From an uncultured Bacillaceae bacterium (GTDB lineage Bacteria > Bacillota > Bacilli > Bacillales > Bacillaceae_L), in contig CANMHG010000005.1 in assembly GCA_947497585.1 (NCBI GenBank), positions 186,001 through 250,000 on the forward strand: a stretch of DNA of 64,000 bases, written 5' to 3'. The translations under genes were made by a program, and so were the position numbers. The notes below the pieces were generated by a model that had not been told where the DNA came from, ran no database searches, and worked only from the letters and a program-made list of their open reading frames with translations. Every line of letters begins with the position of its first letter. Position 1 is the first letter of the stretch. This document shows positions 40,034-50,743 of the stretch, in pieces.

Positions 40034-41381
40034 GTAATGTCCTCTCCTCTACACCAACAACTTTACAATCAATTTTACCATCCTGTAGCTGTACGCTTAA
40101 AGACTCCCCAGCTTTTACACCCTTCACACTCTTAACCAGTGTTTCCTGCTGATCATATACCAGACTGTAGCCTCGTTCCATTATTTTTAAAGGACTTAAT
40201 GCCTCTAACTTTGAAAGGGTAGAAGTAAACATAAATTGTTTTTGATTTACGATTTGTTTCACTTCTTTTTGCAATATTTTCTTAACCTGCAAGAAACGTT
40301 CATTTGCCTTTTTGATTTGCTCCTCAGGGTGATTATGTTCAAGTCGAACGGATAACCGTTCAAATTTCTCCTGTTTTCTTTCTAAGCTTCTCGTTCCCGC
40401 TCTTTCTAATCGTTCGTATAGGCGGTCTAGCTGTTGTTCTTTTTGTACATAAAGATTTTTTGGATGCCTGAAAGCATAGGAATTTTGTAATTTATTAAAC
40501 CGTTCTTGTTCATAGCCAATCGTCGACTTAAGAGCTCTAATTAAACGTGTTTTCCTTGATAAAAGCTTATCCGCTAAATCTACCATATGTGGTACAGCTA
40601 GCTCAGCTGCTGCAGTCGGGGTTGGTGCACGTAAATCCGCTACAAAATCTGCTATTGTAAAATCCGTCTCGTGCCCAACAGCTGATATTACTGGAACTTC
40701 AGATTTAAAAATCTCCCTAGCAACGACTTCTTCATTAAATGCCCAAAGTTCTTCTATTGATCCTCCACCTCTACCAACGATTAAAACGTCTAAGTAACCT
40801 AGGTTATTTGCTGTAGAAATGGCATTAGCGATAGAAGAAGGAGCGTTTTGCCCTTGAACTAAGGCAGGAAGGATAATTACCTTTCCAATGGGATAACGCC
40901 TCTTTATTGTAGTTAAAATATCCCGTATGGCTGCACCTGTTGGCGAAGTAATAACTCCAATATATGTTGGAAATTTTGGGATTGGCTTTTTATAATCTGG
41001 ATGAAATAGACCTTCTTGTTCAAGCTGTTTTTTTAGCTGTTCGAAGGCTAAATATAAATTACCAACTCCATCAGGTTGCATTTCTTTTACATAAATTTGA
41101 TAATTTCCATTACTTTCAAAAACAGAAATTTCTCCCCTAATTAGCACCTTCATGCCGTCCTCAGGTGTAAATTTCATATTACGGTTTTGGCCAGAAAACA
41201 TGACTGCTTGTATTCTGGCATTTTGGTCCTTTATAGTAAAATACATATGCCCACGACTATGGGCCTTAAAGTTTGAAATTTCCCCCTTCACTAATACATC
41301 CTGAAGGTGTGGATCAACATCAAATTTACGTTTTATGTACTTAGTTAAAGCTGTAACGGTTAGGTACCTAACTTCACTCAT
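40026..41381 (-). CDS. xseA: Exodeoxyribonuclease VII large subunit
   Basis: The 451-residue protein has an N-terminal OB-fold ([19 protein letters not shown]) and the nuclease domain with [26 protein letters not shown] and the region [16 protein letters not shown] long C-terminal coiled coil (about 280-400) follows. With XseB it degrades single-stranded DNA to oligonucleotides. It follows folD by 19 bases. Confidence 0.96.
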   Translation of the reverse strand: MSEVRYLTVTALTKYIKRKFDVDPHLQDVLVKGEISNFKAHSRGHMYFTIKDQNARIQAVMFSGQNRNMKFTPEDGMKVLIRGEISVFESNGNYQIYVKEMQPDGVGNLYLAFEQLKKQLEQEGLFHPDYKKPIPKFPTYIGVITSPTGAAIRDILTTIKRRYPIGKVIILPALVQGQNAPSSIANAISTANNLGYLDVLIVGRGGGSIEELWAFNEEVVAREIFKSEVPVISAVGHETDFTIADFVADLRAPTPTAAAELAVPHMVDLADKLLSRKTRLIRALKSTIGYEQERFNKLQNSYAFRHPKNLYVQKEQQLDRLYERLERAGTRSLERKQEKFERLSVRLEHNHPEEQIKKANERFLQVKKILQKEVKQIVNQKQFMFTSTLSKLEALSPLKIMERGYSLVYDQQETLVKSVKGVKAGESLSVQLQDGKIDCKVVGVEERTLHD

Positions 41382-41400
41382 AAAAAAACCCCTTGAGAGC

Positions 41401-42267
41401 CTATATATTACTCATTTGCTCTGAACTTGTTTTTGCTGATAAAATTGTATTGTAAAGTAGCATTGTAATTGTCATTGGACCAACCCCACCTGGGACTGGT
41501 GTAATGTATCCGGCAATATTACTTGCATCTTCAAACAATACATCTCCAACAAGTTTGCCTGAATCTAGACGATTAACGCCTACATCAATAACCACTGCAC
41601 CTTCTTTTATGTAATCACCGTCGATAAAGTGAGCTTTACCTACTGCTACAATTAGAATATCCGCTTGTTTAGTGATTTCTTTGAGATTCGTTGTTCTTGA
41701 ATGACAATAAGTCACAGTGGCATTTTCTTTTAAGAAAAGTTGGCCTACTGGCTTACCAACTATATTACTTCTACCAATAACGACCACATGTTTTCCAGCA
41801 ATCGGTAATTGTTTTGATTTAACCATTTCTACAATTCCAAATGGTGTACAAGGTAGAAATGCATCTTGACCTGTCATCATTCTGCCTACATTTATTGGGT
41901 GAAATCCATCTACATCTTTATTAGGTGAAATATGCTCAATAACAGCCAACTCATTAATGTGTTTTGGTAAAGGTAATTGTACAAGAATACCGTGCACTTC
42001 TGGATCATTGTTCAGCTTTGTTATTTCGTTTAGTAAATGTGTTTCAGTAATGGCTTCTGGAAATTCGAGTAATGTTGAATGAATTCCTGTTTCATTACAA
42101 GCTTTTTGTTTTGCTGTAACATATGATCTAGATGCAGGGTTATCTCCTACTAAAATTACAGTTAATCCTGGTATGATTCCTGTTTCTTTTAAGCATAGTA
42201 CGTCTTCTGAAATTCTACCTCTTATTTCTGCTGCAACCTCTTTACCACTAATAATTTGAGCTGTCAT
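41401..42267 (-). CDS. folD: Methylene-tetrahydrofolate dehydrogenase / cyclohydrolase
   Basis: The 288-residue bifunctional enzyme has the catalytic region [15 protein letters not shown] near residue 50 and QLPLPKHI near 98. The NADP-binding motif [16 protein letters not shown] is near 160, and the end [18 protein letters not shown] is typical. It interconverts 5,10-methylene-THF and 10-formyl-THF for purine and formyl-methionine synthesis. Confidence 0.97.
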   Translation of the reverse strand: MTAQIISGKEVAAEIRGRISEDVLCLKETGIIPGLTVILVGDNPASRSYVTAKQKACNETGIHSTLLEFPEAITETHLLNEITKLNNDPEVHGILVQLPLPKHINELAVIEHISPNKDVDGFHPINVGRMMTGQDAFLPCTPFGIVEMVKSKQLPIAGKHVVVIGRSNIVGKPVGQLFLKENATVTYCHSRTTNLKEITKQADILIVAVGKAHFIDGDYIKEGAVVIDVGVNRLDSGKLVGDVLFEDASNIAGYITPVPGGVGPMTITMLLYNTILSAKTSSEQMSNI

Positions 42268-42349
42268 CTGAATCTCTCCCTATATGTATTGTATTTTTCT
42301 ATATAAAAACTTACAAAGACAGATGAAACTAGATTAACTAAACAAATCT

Positions 42350-42739
42350 TTAAAGTGTTTCTTTAACTTTTGATAAAATACTATTAATGAAGCGGCTTGA
42401 ACTGTCGTCCCCAAATGTTTTTGCTAGTTCAATTGCTTCGTCCATGCTTACATTAACTGGTATTTCATCGATATACTTCATCTCAAAAATGGCCATACGG
42501 AGTAATGAACGGTCTACATTAGCTACACGCTCTAGTGTCCATTTTTCTAAGTTATTACGGAGTACTGTATCTATCTCTTCTTTGTGTTCAACTACCCCTA
42601 ACACAAGCTGCTCTAGAAAAGGATCGCTTTCTTCCCCTTCCATTAACACATTTGTGATAACTTCTCTAGGGTCATTGTCACTTAAATCTATTTGAAATAG
42701 AGCTTGTAATGCTCTTTCTCTTGCTGTACGTCGTTTCAT
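42350..42739 (-). CDS. nusB: Transcription antitermination factor NusB
   Basis: The all-helical protein of 129 residues has [19 protein letters not shown] at the start and [21 protein letters not shown], as well as [19 protein letters not shown]. It binds boxA with S10 in rRNA antitermination. Confidence 0.95.
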   Translation of the reverse strand: MKRRTARERALQALFQIDLSDNDPREVITNVLMEGEESDPFLEQLVLGVVEHKEEIDTVLRNNLEKWTLERVANVDRSLLRMAIFEMKYIDEIPVNVSMDEAIELAKTFGDDSSSRFINSILSKVKETL

Positions 42740-42810
42740 TTACTCTTTTCTCCTTTATGTACGAAGTTTGTCGACTATTCCACTTTAGATAATAGCATAT
42801 TTTTCTTTTA

Positions 42811-42848
42811 TAATAAAATAGGGGTCAACGCAAAATGCGCAGACCCCC
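42811..42848 (-). terminator. Terminator after yqhY
   Basis: GGGGTCTGCGC and GCGTTGACCCC pair with one G-T mismatch and are followed by TATTTTATT on the minus strand. Confidence 0.8.
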
Positions 42849-42867
42849 ATAGGTTAATGTATTTTGT

Positions 42868-43275
42868 TTACATTTCTTGTTCGTATTGCTGTTCTTGCTT
42901 TTGGTTTTCAAACAAGACACCAACAACATGAATATTAACTTCTTCGATCTCAAGTGCCGTCATATTTAACAGTGCTTGACGAATATTATCTTGAACCTTT
43001 TGAGCAACATTAGGAATTGAAATCCCAAACTTCATTGCACAGAACACATCAATTGTAATACCGTTATCTGTTAATTCTACTTTTACACCTTTACCGTGAT
43101 TCTTCTTACCAAGCCTTTCAGCTACACCAGATGCAAAATTCCCTCTCATCTGCGCTACGCCGTCTACTTCAGAAGCTGCAATTCCTGCTATAACTTCAAT
43201 CACTTCTGGGGCAATTTCAACCTTGCCTAAGCCATTGTTACCTTGGTTCATTTCTAACACGTTATTCTCTGACAT
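42868..43275 (-). CDS. yqhY: Asp23/Gls24-family protein YqhY
   Basis: From the ATG at 43275 (GGAGG 8 bases upstream) the protein has 135 residues. It shows the DUF322 pattern: KVEIAPEVIEVIAGIAASEVDGV, KGVKVELTDNGITIDVFCAMKFG and NVAQKVQDNIRQAL. In B. subtilis loss of YqhY selects for accBC mutations, suggesting a role in controlling acetyl-CoA carboxylase. It is placed directly after accC here too. Confidence 0.92.
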   Translation of the reverse strand: MSENNVLEMNQGNNGLGKVEIAPEVIEVIAGIAASEVDGVAQMRGNFASGVAERLGKKNHGKGVKVELTDNGITIDVFCAMKFGISIPNVAQKVQDNIRQALLNMTALEIEEVNIHVVGVLFENQKQEQQYEQEM

Positions 43276-43297
43276 AACTAGCACCTCCAGTAATAGT

Positions 43298-44656
43298 TTA
43301 TGACTTCATTACCTCATATAATTCAAGAAACTTTGTATTAAAGTGACCATCTATAAACTTTTCATGATTAAGTAGCTTTAAGTGAAACGGAATTGTCGTA
43401 TGAACACCTGGGCCTTCAATGACAAATTCACTTAATGCACGTTTCATTCTAGCAATTGCTTCATCTCTAGTCGCGCCATATGTAATTAATTTTGCGACCA
43501 TAGAATCGTAAAATGGTGGAATCACATAGCCTGGATACACTGCTGAATCAACACGAACTCCTAATCCACCAGGAGGTAAATACATTTCAATTTTACCAGG
43601 TGAAGGCATGAAATTCTTTTCTGGATTCTCAGCATTTATCCTACACTCAATCGACCAACCAGTAAAGGTTACATCTTCTTGGGTAATTGATAATTTTTCA
43701 TTAGATGCCACTTTAATTTGTTCCTTAATTAGGTCAACGCCCGTAACCATCTCCGTTACAGGATGTTCTACTTGAATACGAGTGTTCATCTCCATGAAGT
43801 AGAATTTATTTGCATTGTGATCGTAAATAAACTCAACTGTTCCAGCACCAGAATAATTAACTGCTGCCGCTGCTTTAACAGCAGCTTCTCCCATTTTTTC
43901 TCTTGTTTCTGAATCAAGAGCTGGAGAAGGTGTTTCTTCAACTAGTTTTTGTAAACGTCGTTGAATTGAACAATCACGTTCACCTAAGTGTATCACATTT
44001 CCGAAATTATCTGCTAATACTTGTATTTCAACATGACGGAAATCCTGTATGTACTTTTCAATGTATACACCTGGATTTCCAAATGCAGTGGCTGCTTCTT
44101 GCTGAGTTATATTAATTCCTTTTACTAACTCTTCCTCTGTTTTAGCGACGCGGATTCCTTTTCCACCGCCACCTGCTGTTGCTTTAATGATGACAGGATA
44201 ACCCATCTCGTTAGCCAAAGCAATGGCTTCATCTGTATCCTTAATAATCCCTTGTGAACCTGGAACAATCGGTACACCCGCTTGCTTCATCGTTTCACGA
44301 GCTACGTCTTTTGTTCCCATTTTTGAAATAGCTTCAGGACTTGGCCCAACAAATGTAATATTACATTCACGACAAAGCTCCGCAAAGTCTGCATTTTCAG
44401 CCAAAAAGCCATAACCAGGATGAATAGCTTCGCTTTCTGTAAGCTTTGCTACACTAATGATATTCGTAACATTTAGATAGCTATCTTTTGAGGCAGTAGG
44501 CCCGATACAATAAGCTTCATCTGCAAGTTGAACATGAAGGGCTTCACGGTCTGCTTCAGAAAAAACAGCAACTGTTTCTATACCTAATTCTTTGCACGCT
44601 CGAATAATCCTAACGGCAATTTCTCCTCTGTTTGCAATTAACAATTTTTTTATCAT
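43298..44656 (-). CDS. accC: Acetyl-CoA carboxylase, biotin carboxylase subunit
   Basis: The 452-residue ATP-grasp enzyme has [20 protein letters not shown] at the start, the glycine-rich loop [13 protein letters not shown] near residue 160 and [20 protein letters not shown] near 290. It carboxylates the biotin of AccB using bicarbonate and ATP for malonyl-CoA formation. It follows accB by 12 bases. It could also serve the acyl-CoA carboxyltransferase at 5.1 kb, which has no partner of its own here; that is inference. Confidence 0.97.
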   Translation of the reverse strand: MIKKLLIANRGEIAVRIIRACKELGIETVAVFSEADREALHVQLADEAYCIGPTASKDSYLNVTNIISVAKLTESEAIHPGYGFLAENADFAELCRECNITFVGPSPEAISKMGTKDVARETMKQAGVPIVPGSQGIIKDTDEAIALANEMGYPVIIKATAGGGGKGIRVAKTEEELVKGINITQQEAATAFGNPGVYIEKYIQDFRHVEIQVLADNFGNVIHLGERDCSIQRRLQKLVEETPSPALDSETREKMGEAAVKAAAAVNYSGAGTVEFIYDHNANKFYFMEMNTRIQVEHPVTEMVTGVDLIKEQIKVASNEKLSITQEDVTFTGWSIECRINAENPEKNFMPSPGKIEMYLPPGGLGVRVDSAVYPGYVIPPFYDSMVAKLITYGATRDEAIARMKRALSEFVIEGPGVHTTIPFHLKLLNHEKFIDGHFNTKFLELYEVMKS

Positions 44657-44668
44657 AGCAGTCTCCCT

Positions 44669-45172
44669 TTATTCAGGTTTAACTAGGAATAGTGGTTGTC
44701 CGTACTCTACTAATTGTCCATTTTTCACTAAAATCTCAACAATCTCACCGTTTACTTCTGCTTCAATTTCATTGAAGAGTTTCATAGCTTCAACAATACA
44801 AACAACTTTATTCGTATTTACTCGATCTCCAACCTTAACATAGTTTTCTGCATCAGGTGATGGAGCTGCATAAAAAGTTCCTACCATAGGTGAAGTTATT
44901 TTATGTAAGTTTTCCGTTGATGCTGCTTCTACCGCTTTTGGAGCCTCTGCTTGTACAGGTGGAGCCACCGCTGCAGGTGCTTGTTGAACAGTTTCTTGAA
45001 CAGCTGCTGGAGGTTGTTGTACTTCTTGAGTTACTTGTTTAACTACTGACCCAGTATTATCGTTATGTTTTTTCATTTTAATTTTCGAGCCATCATGTTC
45101 GAAAGTAAACTCATCAATAGAAGATTGGTCTACAAGTTTAATTAGTTCGCGTATTTCTTGAATTTTAAGCAT
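44669..45172 (-). CDS. accB: Biotin carboxyl carrier protein
   Basis: The 167-residue protein has a conserved N-terminal helix region ([19 protein letters not shown]) and a Gln/Pro/Ala-rich flexible linker around 50-85. The biotinyl domain has the modified Lys in [14 protein letters not shown] near residue 130. It carries carboxyl-biotin between AccC and the carboxyltransferase. It is the first gene of accB-accC(-yqhY). Confidence 0.96.
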   Translation of the reverse strand: MLKIQEIRELIKLVDQSSIDEFTFEHDGSKIKMKKHNDNTGSVVKQVTQEVQQPPAAVQETVQQAPAAVAPPVQAEAPKAVEAASTENLHKITSPMVGTFYAAPSPDAENYVKVGDRVNTNKVVCIVEAMKLFNEIEAEVNGEIVEILVKNGQLVEYGQPLFLVKPE

Positions 45173-45461
45173 CCATTACACTCCTTAGTTCATATCGATC
45201 CATCTTACTTTAAGAATACCATATTTTAAAATTAAATGTTAGTATTAGTACCACCTACTAATATGATACGATACTATCTTCAATGAATTCAATAGCAATA
45301 TGTAACTCTAGTTGAATTTGTGTAGGATTAATTCTGTGATTTGGAAACGCTTTCCTATTTTAATCATATTTCTACATTTTTTGTAAAAAAAAGAAGGATT
45401 GTTTACAAATTAGTCGAAATATTCATTAATATTAATTTGTAAATAGTTGGAGGAGTGTTTC

Positions 45462-46943
45462 ATGTTTTCGCTAGAAAAAATGAAGAAAGAGGATTTAATT
45501 CGTAAAAATGGACTAGTTGTTAAAGCAACCTTCGTATCTGTTATTCTAGCTGCCATTGTTGATATTGCATTGGGAAAAGAACTTGCTCTCATTTTATCTA
45601 TTATTATTGGAGGGTTTATCGGAGTTTCAGTAGTTGCTTTTCTGCATTACACAAATCGTTTTATAACAGCCATTCCGTACATCGCCATTCTGTTTGTAGC
45701 AACTGTCATATTTACAATTATGCAAAGTAGTATCTCACCAACAGCTTATTTTCTAGTTTATTTTATTTTAGCTACATCTGCCATTTACATGAAGCGCTCT
45801 ACTCTCTTTCTTGGGGCAGGTCTGGGAATGATAATATTAACTGTATTTACATATTTACATCATACAGAACTAGTTTTAGAAACAAAAAATTATGGAACCA
45901 TCTATCTCCTATTTTTACTAGTAACCATTCTACTATCCTTTCAATTAAAGATGGCTGACCAGCTGTCTAAAAATATCCTGTTAGCTCAGTCAAAGACAGA
46001 AGAAATGCTTGTTAATGACTTAGAGAGAAGACAGCAATTAGAGGATCATACTGCGATTATCTCTACAACTATTAAACAAGTGAGTAATCAGAGTAAGGAA
46101 AGTTACTTTGCATCTGAGAAAATGGACATTGCCATTTCCGAAATCGCATCAGGCGTACAAAATCAAACGAGTACAATTTATGACATTACGAACTCACTAG
46201 AGCATGCTAATCAATTGGTTGTTGAAATGGTAAACGCGGCTTCTGAACTAAAAAATAAAGCTGAATATACATCAAACATTTCTTCAGATGGAACTAAAGT
46301 TACAAAAAGCTTACTAGAGGCGATTACCTCATTCAATACACTATTACTAGAAATGAACCGCAAAATTGGGAGTTTGGCAACTAAAATTCAAGAGACGTCG
46401 CATTTTACAGTGTCTATTCAGGAAATTGCCTCACAAACAAATTTACTGGCTTTAAATGCCTCAATTGAAGCAGCTCGTGCTGGGGAAAGTGGAAAAGGAT
46501 TTGCAGTTGTTGCAAGTGAGGTTCGTAAACTTGCAGAGCTAACTGCAAAAACAGCATCCCAAATCTCAGATAATTTATCAAATGTCATTTCTGAAACAAA
46601 GGAAACACAAGAAAACATGGAAATGACTTCTAAGAATATGAGTGATAATTTAAATTTGGTAAAACAAACAGATCTAGCTTTCTCACAAATTAGTAGCTCC
46701 ATCGATGAATTAAAAGACGATATCCTTGGATTTGACGGATTAAGTAGCTCTATTGAAAAAACAACAAATTCTATTGGTATAGCAGTAAATGAATTTAGTA
46801 GCATCATTCAAGAGGCAAATGCTACCCTAGAAGAAATAGCTTCAACAATTACAGAACAGACAAAACAACATTATGATTTATCAGAGTCTGCTTCCAAGAC
46901 AGATAAATCTGTACAGCAATTATTACAGTTGTATAAAGATTAA
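45462..46943 (+). CDS. Methyl-accepting chemotaxis protein without extracellular domain
   Basis: Read from the ATG at 45462 (TGGAGGAG upstream) it has 493 residues. The N-terminal 185 residues hold about six hydrophobic segments with only short loops, so there is no extracellular ligand domain. A long signalling coiled coil follows. Its tip (about residues 320-360) shows [21 protein letters not shown] and [17 protein letters not shown], the CheA/CheW contact region. No HAMP is obvious. It may sense membrane state or an internal signal. It sits on the opposite strand between accB and spoIIIAH, where B. subtilis has no gene. Confidence 0.9.
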   Translation: MFSLEKMKKEDLIRKNGLVVKATFVSVILAAIVDIALGKELALILSIIIGGFIGVSVVAFLHYTNRFITAIPYIAILFVATVIFTIMQSSISPTAYFLVYFILATSAIYMKRSTLFLGAGLGMIILTVFTYLHHTELVLETKNYGTIYLLFLLVTILLSFQLKMADQLSKNILLAQSKTEEMLVNDLERRQQLEDHTAIISTTIKQVSNQSKESYFASEKMDIAISEIASGVQNQTSTIYDITNSLEHANQLVVEMVNAASELKNKAEYTSNISSDGTKVTKSLLEAITSFNTLLLEMNRKIGSLATKIQETSHFTVSIQEIASQTNLLALNASIEAARAGESGKGFAVVASEVRKLAELTAKTASQISDNLSNVISETKETQENMEMTSKNMSDNLNLVKQTDLAFSQISSSIDELKDDILGFDGLSSSIEKTTNSIGIAVNEFSSIIQEANATLEEIASTITEQTKQHYDLSESASKTDKSVQQLLQLYKD

Positions 46944-46945
46944 CG

Positions 46946-46978
46946 AAGAAAACCGGCAATGATGTTTGCCGGTTTCTT
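46946..46978. terminator. Bidirectional terminator, chemoreceptor gene and spoIIIAH
   Basis: AAACCGGCA and TGCCGGTTT form a perfect stem between two converging genes with T runs on both sides. Confidence 0.85.
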
Positions 46979-46987
46979 TACGTTCCA

Positions 46988-47575
46988 TTATTCAGCAGGC
47001 TCGAAAGTTACAGCTACATCTTGTAGCTCACCTAACTCACTTGCAACTAATAATAAAATATCGTTTGCAGCTGCATTGTTATGCTCTTTTGCCTTAACTG
47101 TAATTCTTACTTTACCACCGTCAGCTCTTACTAGAGCGTCAGCATAACCTTTGCTTTTAATAAGTGTTTCAATTGTTGACTCTTTAATTGCGATTTCTGT
47201 TAACTCTTGCATTTTTTCCATTGCCATGTTCTTCTCTTCAGCAGAAACTTCACTTGAAGCTACAACAGCTGTTAGTTGCTCTCTTAACTCAGCTCTCTTA
47301 TCCTCAATATCCATACGAAGTTGTGCAAATAGCTCATCACTAGAAATTGTTGAAATAGCAGTTCCATCTTCAGCTTCTTCAATTGTTACTTCCATACCTT
47401 CTTCGCCTTCAGCCGTTGTTGTTACATCTGTATTTTCTGCAGTTTCATTCACACCTTCTTGTTCAAATGCAAAATCCTCTGGTGCACCTTCTGGAGACGT
47501 AATGTAATAGACTGATAGAACCACCACTAAACTTAACATTGTCAATAACCAAACTGTTTGCTTTTTTAATAACAT
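46988..47575 (-). CDS. spoIIIAH: Stage III sporulation protein AH
   Basis: The 195-residue protein has one membrane segment at about 7-27, an acidic low-complexity stretch and a C-terminal YscJ/FliF-like domain (AIKESTIETLIKSKGYADALVRA). SpoIIIAH in the mother-cell membrane forms a ring and pairs with SpoIIQ across the intermembrane space, making the feeding channel. Its ATG immediately follows the spoIIIAG stop. Confidence 0.94.
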   Translation of the reverse strand: MLLKKQTVWLLTMLSLVVVLSVYYITSPEGAPEDFAFEQEGVNETAENTDVTTTAEGEEGMEVTIEEAEDGTAISTISSDELFAQLRMDIEDKRAELREQLTAVVASSEVSAEEKNMAMEKMQELTEIAIKESTIETLIKSKGYADALVRADGGKVRITVKAKEHNNAAANDILLLVASELGELQDVAVTFEPAE

Positions 47576-48247
47576 TTATGATTCCCCCTTAGACTTTTTA
47601 GGTAAAACTGCCACTCTATGACTAGGTACATCTAGTGCTCTCGTAACAGCCTCTACCACCATTTTTTTTATTTGAATGTTGTCAACCCCTTTGGCGACAA
47701 CAAGTACACCCCTAATGGCTGGCTTTTCAATTTTAATAACAATTGGTGTTTCTTCTTCACCTTGCCTAATAATGACAACCTGCTCATCCTTCGACAGATC
47801 CTCTACCTTACGTTTTCCACCCTCACGATCGGTTTCATCCGTCGATTGGCTGTTAGTAATAGTATTGGTTTGTAAGACCTTCGTTTCTGTGGCATCAACA
47901 TTAACGACCACAGATACATCACTCACACCTACAATTGTTTCCAATGCTTCTTTTAGCTGGTTCTCATAGCGAACCTCGTATTCAGAAATAGCTGCTTGCT
48001 CTACATCTTTCTTCTGTCCAAATGTTGGCTCATCTACGCTTTCTTGTTTTGTTACTGGCATAGAAGATTGGGGTTGATTATTGCTGTTCAATAAATTACT
48101 AACTAGCATAAACCCAATACCCAGTGCTAAAACGAGTAGCAAATAATGATACTTAGGTGGCTTTTTTGTTGGAGGATCGGACTGATCTTCTTTTGATTGA
48201 TTAAACATCTTTTTTATTGATTCTAAAAACCCTTGTTCCTTCCCCAT
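47576..48247 (-). CDS. spoIIIAG: Stage III sporulation protein AG
   Basis: The 223-residue protein has a short cytoplasmic N-terminus, one membrane helix at about 33-50 and an extracytoplasmic ring-building domain (ALETIVGVSDVSVVVNVDATE; IRGVLVVAKGVDNIQIKKMVVEAV). It forms a large ring in the SpoIIIA-SpoIIQ channel. It lies 3 bases after spoIIIAF. Confidence 0.95.
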   Translation of the reverse strand: MGKEQGFLESIKKMFNQSKEDQSDPPTKKPPKYHYLLLVLALGIGFMLVSNLLNSNNQPQSSMPVTKQESVDEPTFGQKKDVEQAAISEYEVRYENQLKEALETIVGVSDVSVVVNVDATETKVLQTNTITNSQSTDETDREGGKRKVEDLSKDEQVVIIRQGEEETPIVIKIEKPAIRGVLVVAKGVDNIQIKKMVVEAVTRALDVPSHRVAVLPKKSKGES

Positions 48248-48250
48248 TTG

Positions 48251-48877
48251 CTATTTCTTCCCCCCTTCCACAGATACGACTATTTGTTCTGGACTAGATC
48301 CCCATTTACCAGCTAGAAAGCTAGCAATTTCATTTACAATTGGTTGATTGGTTTCAATTTGTGTCTGTTTGGAGGTGTCAATAATAACAGGCTTTACAAC
48401 CGCAACCGCATTTGGATCTTTGTCTTGCTTTGAGAGATAAACCTCTATTGTTACCAGGTGTAAATCATCTGTCGAGGTAATCTCGATATTTTCTTCTTTT
48501 GGAAAAAGAAGTACCTTTTCAACAGTCAAACCATATTCTTGCACCATCTCCTCTTCCACTTCAGTTTTCATTTGGACAGCCATTTCTTCTAAAATATATG
48601 CACGGTTTGAGGCTTGTATTTCTTTTTTCTTAATTTCTATTAAATTTTCTATATTTTTTTCATTATTTTGTGGCGAAACCCTTAAACTAGCGAAGGTTTG
48701 TTCGAAATCCTGAGTCAATAACTGGAAAAGTGGTGTTAAGATAATCACGATAAGTAATAAACCAACTACCATCTTTACATATTTTTGCATACTGGAATTT
48801 GGTAGAAGCATTTCAATGACAGTTGCTAGTAGGATAAAAAGAATAATATTTGTAATCCAATCTGCTAAAAATTCCAC
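48251..48877 (-). CDS. spoIIIAF: Stage III sporulation protein AF
   Basis: The 208-residue protein has two N-terminal membrane helices (about 8-25 and 33-52) and a soluble C-terminal domain with the ring-building type fold (LTVEKVLLFPKEE ... LVTIEVYLSK). It is part of the mother-cell channel complex. Confidence 0.94.
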   Translation of the reverse strand: MEFLADWITNIILFILLATVIEMLLPNSSMQKYVKMVVGLLLIVIILTPLFQLLTQDFEQTFASLRVSPQNNEKNIENLIEIKKKEIQASNRAYILEEMAVQMKTEVEEEMVQEYGLTVEKVLLFPKEENIEITSTDDLHLVTIEVYLSKQDKDPNAVAVVKPVIIDTSKQTQIETNQPIVNEIASFLAGKWGSSPEQIVVSVEGGKK

Positions 48878-48893
48878 TCTTCCACCTCCTTCA

Positions 48894-50066
48894 CTAACGG
48901 ACCATCATTGTCAGGTTCCCAGCAGCAATAATCACTGTCATACTTAAGAAAAACATGAGAGATACAATGGCAAGTGCGGCAAAAATATAGATGACACTTT
49001 TGCTAATAATATCTAGACACGCAATTACTGGTCCCCCACCTAATGGTTGTAACAAAGCCGCAGCTATTTTATAGATTAAGGCTAGAGACAATATTTTAAT
49101 GGCTGGAAAGGCGGCTAATAATAGTAAAATCGCCACTCCCACGATACCTACTGTATTTTTTAATAGTACGGATGCACTAATAATCGTATCAGTAGCATCT
49201 GTAAACATTCGCCCAATGACAGGTACAAAATTTCCAGTAATAAACTTTGCTGTACGAATGGTAATTCCATCTGATACAGCAGCAGATGCTCCTTGTACTG
49301 AGATAACACCTAAGAAAATCGTCAAAAAGGTTCCTAGTAAACCTATACTAATATTTCGTATTAACTGAGCAAGCTGGGTCACTTTATAATGATCACTCAA
49401 TGTACTCACAATGCTCAGTAATGCTGATAAAAAGAGAAGAGGCAACACGACGTATTGAATTAATAATCCACTCGTATTCATTAAAAAAATGATAATCGGA
49501 TGAAAAAAGGCTGCTGATATAAGTCCACCTGACGATGCCATTAATGCTAGTAATAGTGGCACTAACGCGAGAATAAAATTCGTCATGGTTGAAATCGCTT
49601 CTTCTGCATAAGAAATAGCAACTCTAAAACTATTTAAAGCGATGATTATTAACACCATGTACACTAGCGCATATGCCACTTTGCTTACTGTGCTTTTCTC
49701 AAATGAATTTTGTAATGTTTGTAGAAACATACTGAAAATGGTAAGCATGATTAATGTACTTAAAAGTTTTCCATTCGCTAACAATTCATAGAATAGATAT
49801 TTAAGAAATCCGATGAGCCATTCCTTAATTGAAAATTTCTTTTCACCACTTATAAAGTCGACTAAACTTCCTTTTTGACTCTCTGGTAGAAAACCACCAT
49901 ATACGGTAGTGATTTCTTCCCAATATAGTTTAATTTCTTCAATTCCAAGCTTTTCTAATTGTTTATCTACTAGATCCTGCTGTGGGGGAGAAGCTTGTAC
50001 ATTGTCTGGTATTAAAAATAGTACAAATAATAATAAAGGTAGAATTACTGTAAGAGCTCGCTTCAA
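48894..50066 (-). CDS. spoIIIAE: Stage III sporulation protein AE
   Basis: The 390-residue polytopic membrane protein starts with a cleavable-type signal (MKRALTVILPLLLFVLFLIPDNVQA). About seven later hydrophobic segments follow. The region GVISVQGASAAVSDGITIRTAKF is typical of the family. It is probably a central membrane part of the SpoIIIA transporter. Confidence 0.95.
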   Translation of the reverse strand: MKRALTVILPLLLFVLFLIPDNVQASPPQQDLVDKQLEKLGIEEIKLYWEEITTVYGGFLPESQKGSLVDFISGEKKFSIKEWLIGFLKYLFYELLANGKLLSTLIMLTIFSMFLQTLQNSFEKSTVSKVAYALVYMVLIIIALNSFRVAISYAEEAISTMTNFILALVPLLLALMASSGGLISAAFFHPIIIFLMNTSGLLIQYVVLPLLFLSALLSIVSTLSDHYKVTQLAQLIRNISIGLLGTFLTIFLGVISVQGASAAVSDGITIRTAKFITGNFVPVIGRMFTDATDTIISASVLLKNTVGIVGVAILLLLAAFPAIKILSLALIYKIAAALLQPLGGGPVIACLDIISKSVIYIFAALAIVSLMFFLSMTVIIAAGNLTMMVR

Positions 50067-50111
50067 CGTATCACCCCCAGATTTTAAAGAAGCAGTGGTG
50101 CCTACATCGTT

Positions 50112-50501
50112 TTATCTAGGTATTAGACCAATGATTGTTTCGATGATGACAGTAAGGATTGGTATTGCCATTGCCAAAATTAATATTTTTCCACCTAATT
50201 CAATTTTAGAAGCAATCGCACCTTGGCCCGCATCTTTTGTAATTTGCGCCCCAAACTCGGCAATGTAGGCAATACCGATGATTTTTAAGATTGTCTCAAC
50301 ATATACCATGTTGACATTTGCATTTAATGCTATTTTTTCTAGCATTCTGATAATCTCGTAAACTTGATCAATTAAAAATAAAAAAATGACACAACCAACA
50401 AATACAACGAGCATAAAAGCAAAAGTGGGCTTTTGTTCTTTAACGATTAATGCTAGGAAAGTTGCTATTAATCCTAGTCCTACAATTTGAAGAATTTCAA
50501 T
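50112..50501 (-). CDS. spoIIIAD: Stage III sporulation protein AD, apparent ATT start
   Basis: The frame encodes the AD family pattern QIVGLGLIATFLALIVKEQK, NVNMVYVETILKIIGIAYIA and AIASKIELGGKILILAMA, about 129 residues with three to four membrane segments. The first in-frame ATG is at 50414 and would remove about 29 conserved residues. No ATG, GTG or TTG lies in frame between that and the upstream stop. An ATT at 50501 has GGGGGG 7 bases upstream and gives the expected length. I therefore call an ATT start. A sequencing error is possible. Confidence 0.85.
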   Translation of the reverse strand: MEILQIVGLGLIATFLALIVKEQKPTFAFMLVVFVGCVIFLFLIDQVYEIIRMLEKIALNANVNMVYVETILKIIGIAYIAEFGAQITKDAGQGAIASKIELGGKILILAMAIPILTVIIETIIGLIPR

Positions 50502-50515
50502 GACAGAGCCCCCCT

Positions 50516-50722
50516 TTATCCCTGAAAGAGAAACACAGCTTTTATCTTTTTAAATAAATCATCCACAATTGTTGCTACCATGAAGAGAATATATATAAAG
50601 CCCAGTAGAGTAACCCATTGAGCATACTCTTTCTTTCCCATCTGATCCAAAATTGTGTGGAGAAATGCAACTACAATTCCAACACCCGCTATCTGAAAAA
50701 TGATATTTACATCGACTCCCAT
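50516..50722 (-). CDS. spoIIIAC: Stage III sporulation protein AC
   Basis: The 68-residue protein has two membrane helices (about 6-24 and 34-55). It begins MGVDVNIIFQIAGVGIVVAF, and HTILDQMGKKEYAQWVTLLG is the conserved loop. It probably forms a small multimeric membrane component of the SpoIIIA machine, resembling FliQ-like subunits. Confidence 0.95.
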   Translation of the reverse strand: MGVDVNIIFQIAGVGIVVAFLHTILDQMGKKEYAQWVTLLGFIYILFMVATIVDDLFKKIKAVFLFQG

Positions 50723-50743
50723 TTGCTCTTCTCCCCCTAATAC

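Noticed and set aside
45341-45357. cre-like sequence TTGGAAACGCTTTCC upstream of accB
   Set aside because: It misses consensus at the third core base and the right end, and lies about 170 bases from accB with no linked promoter. Too weak to list.
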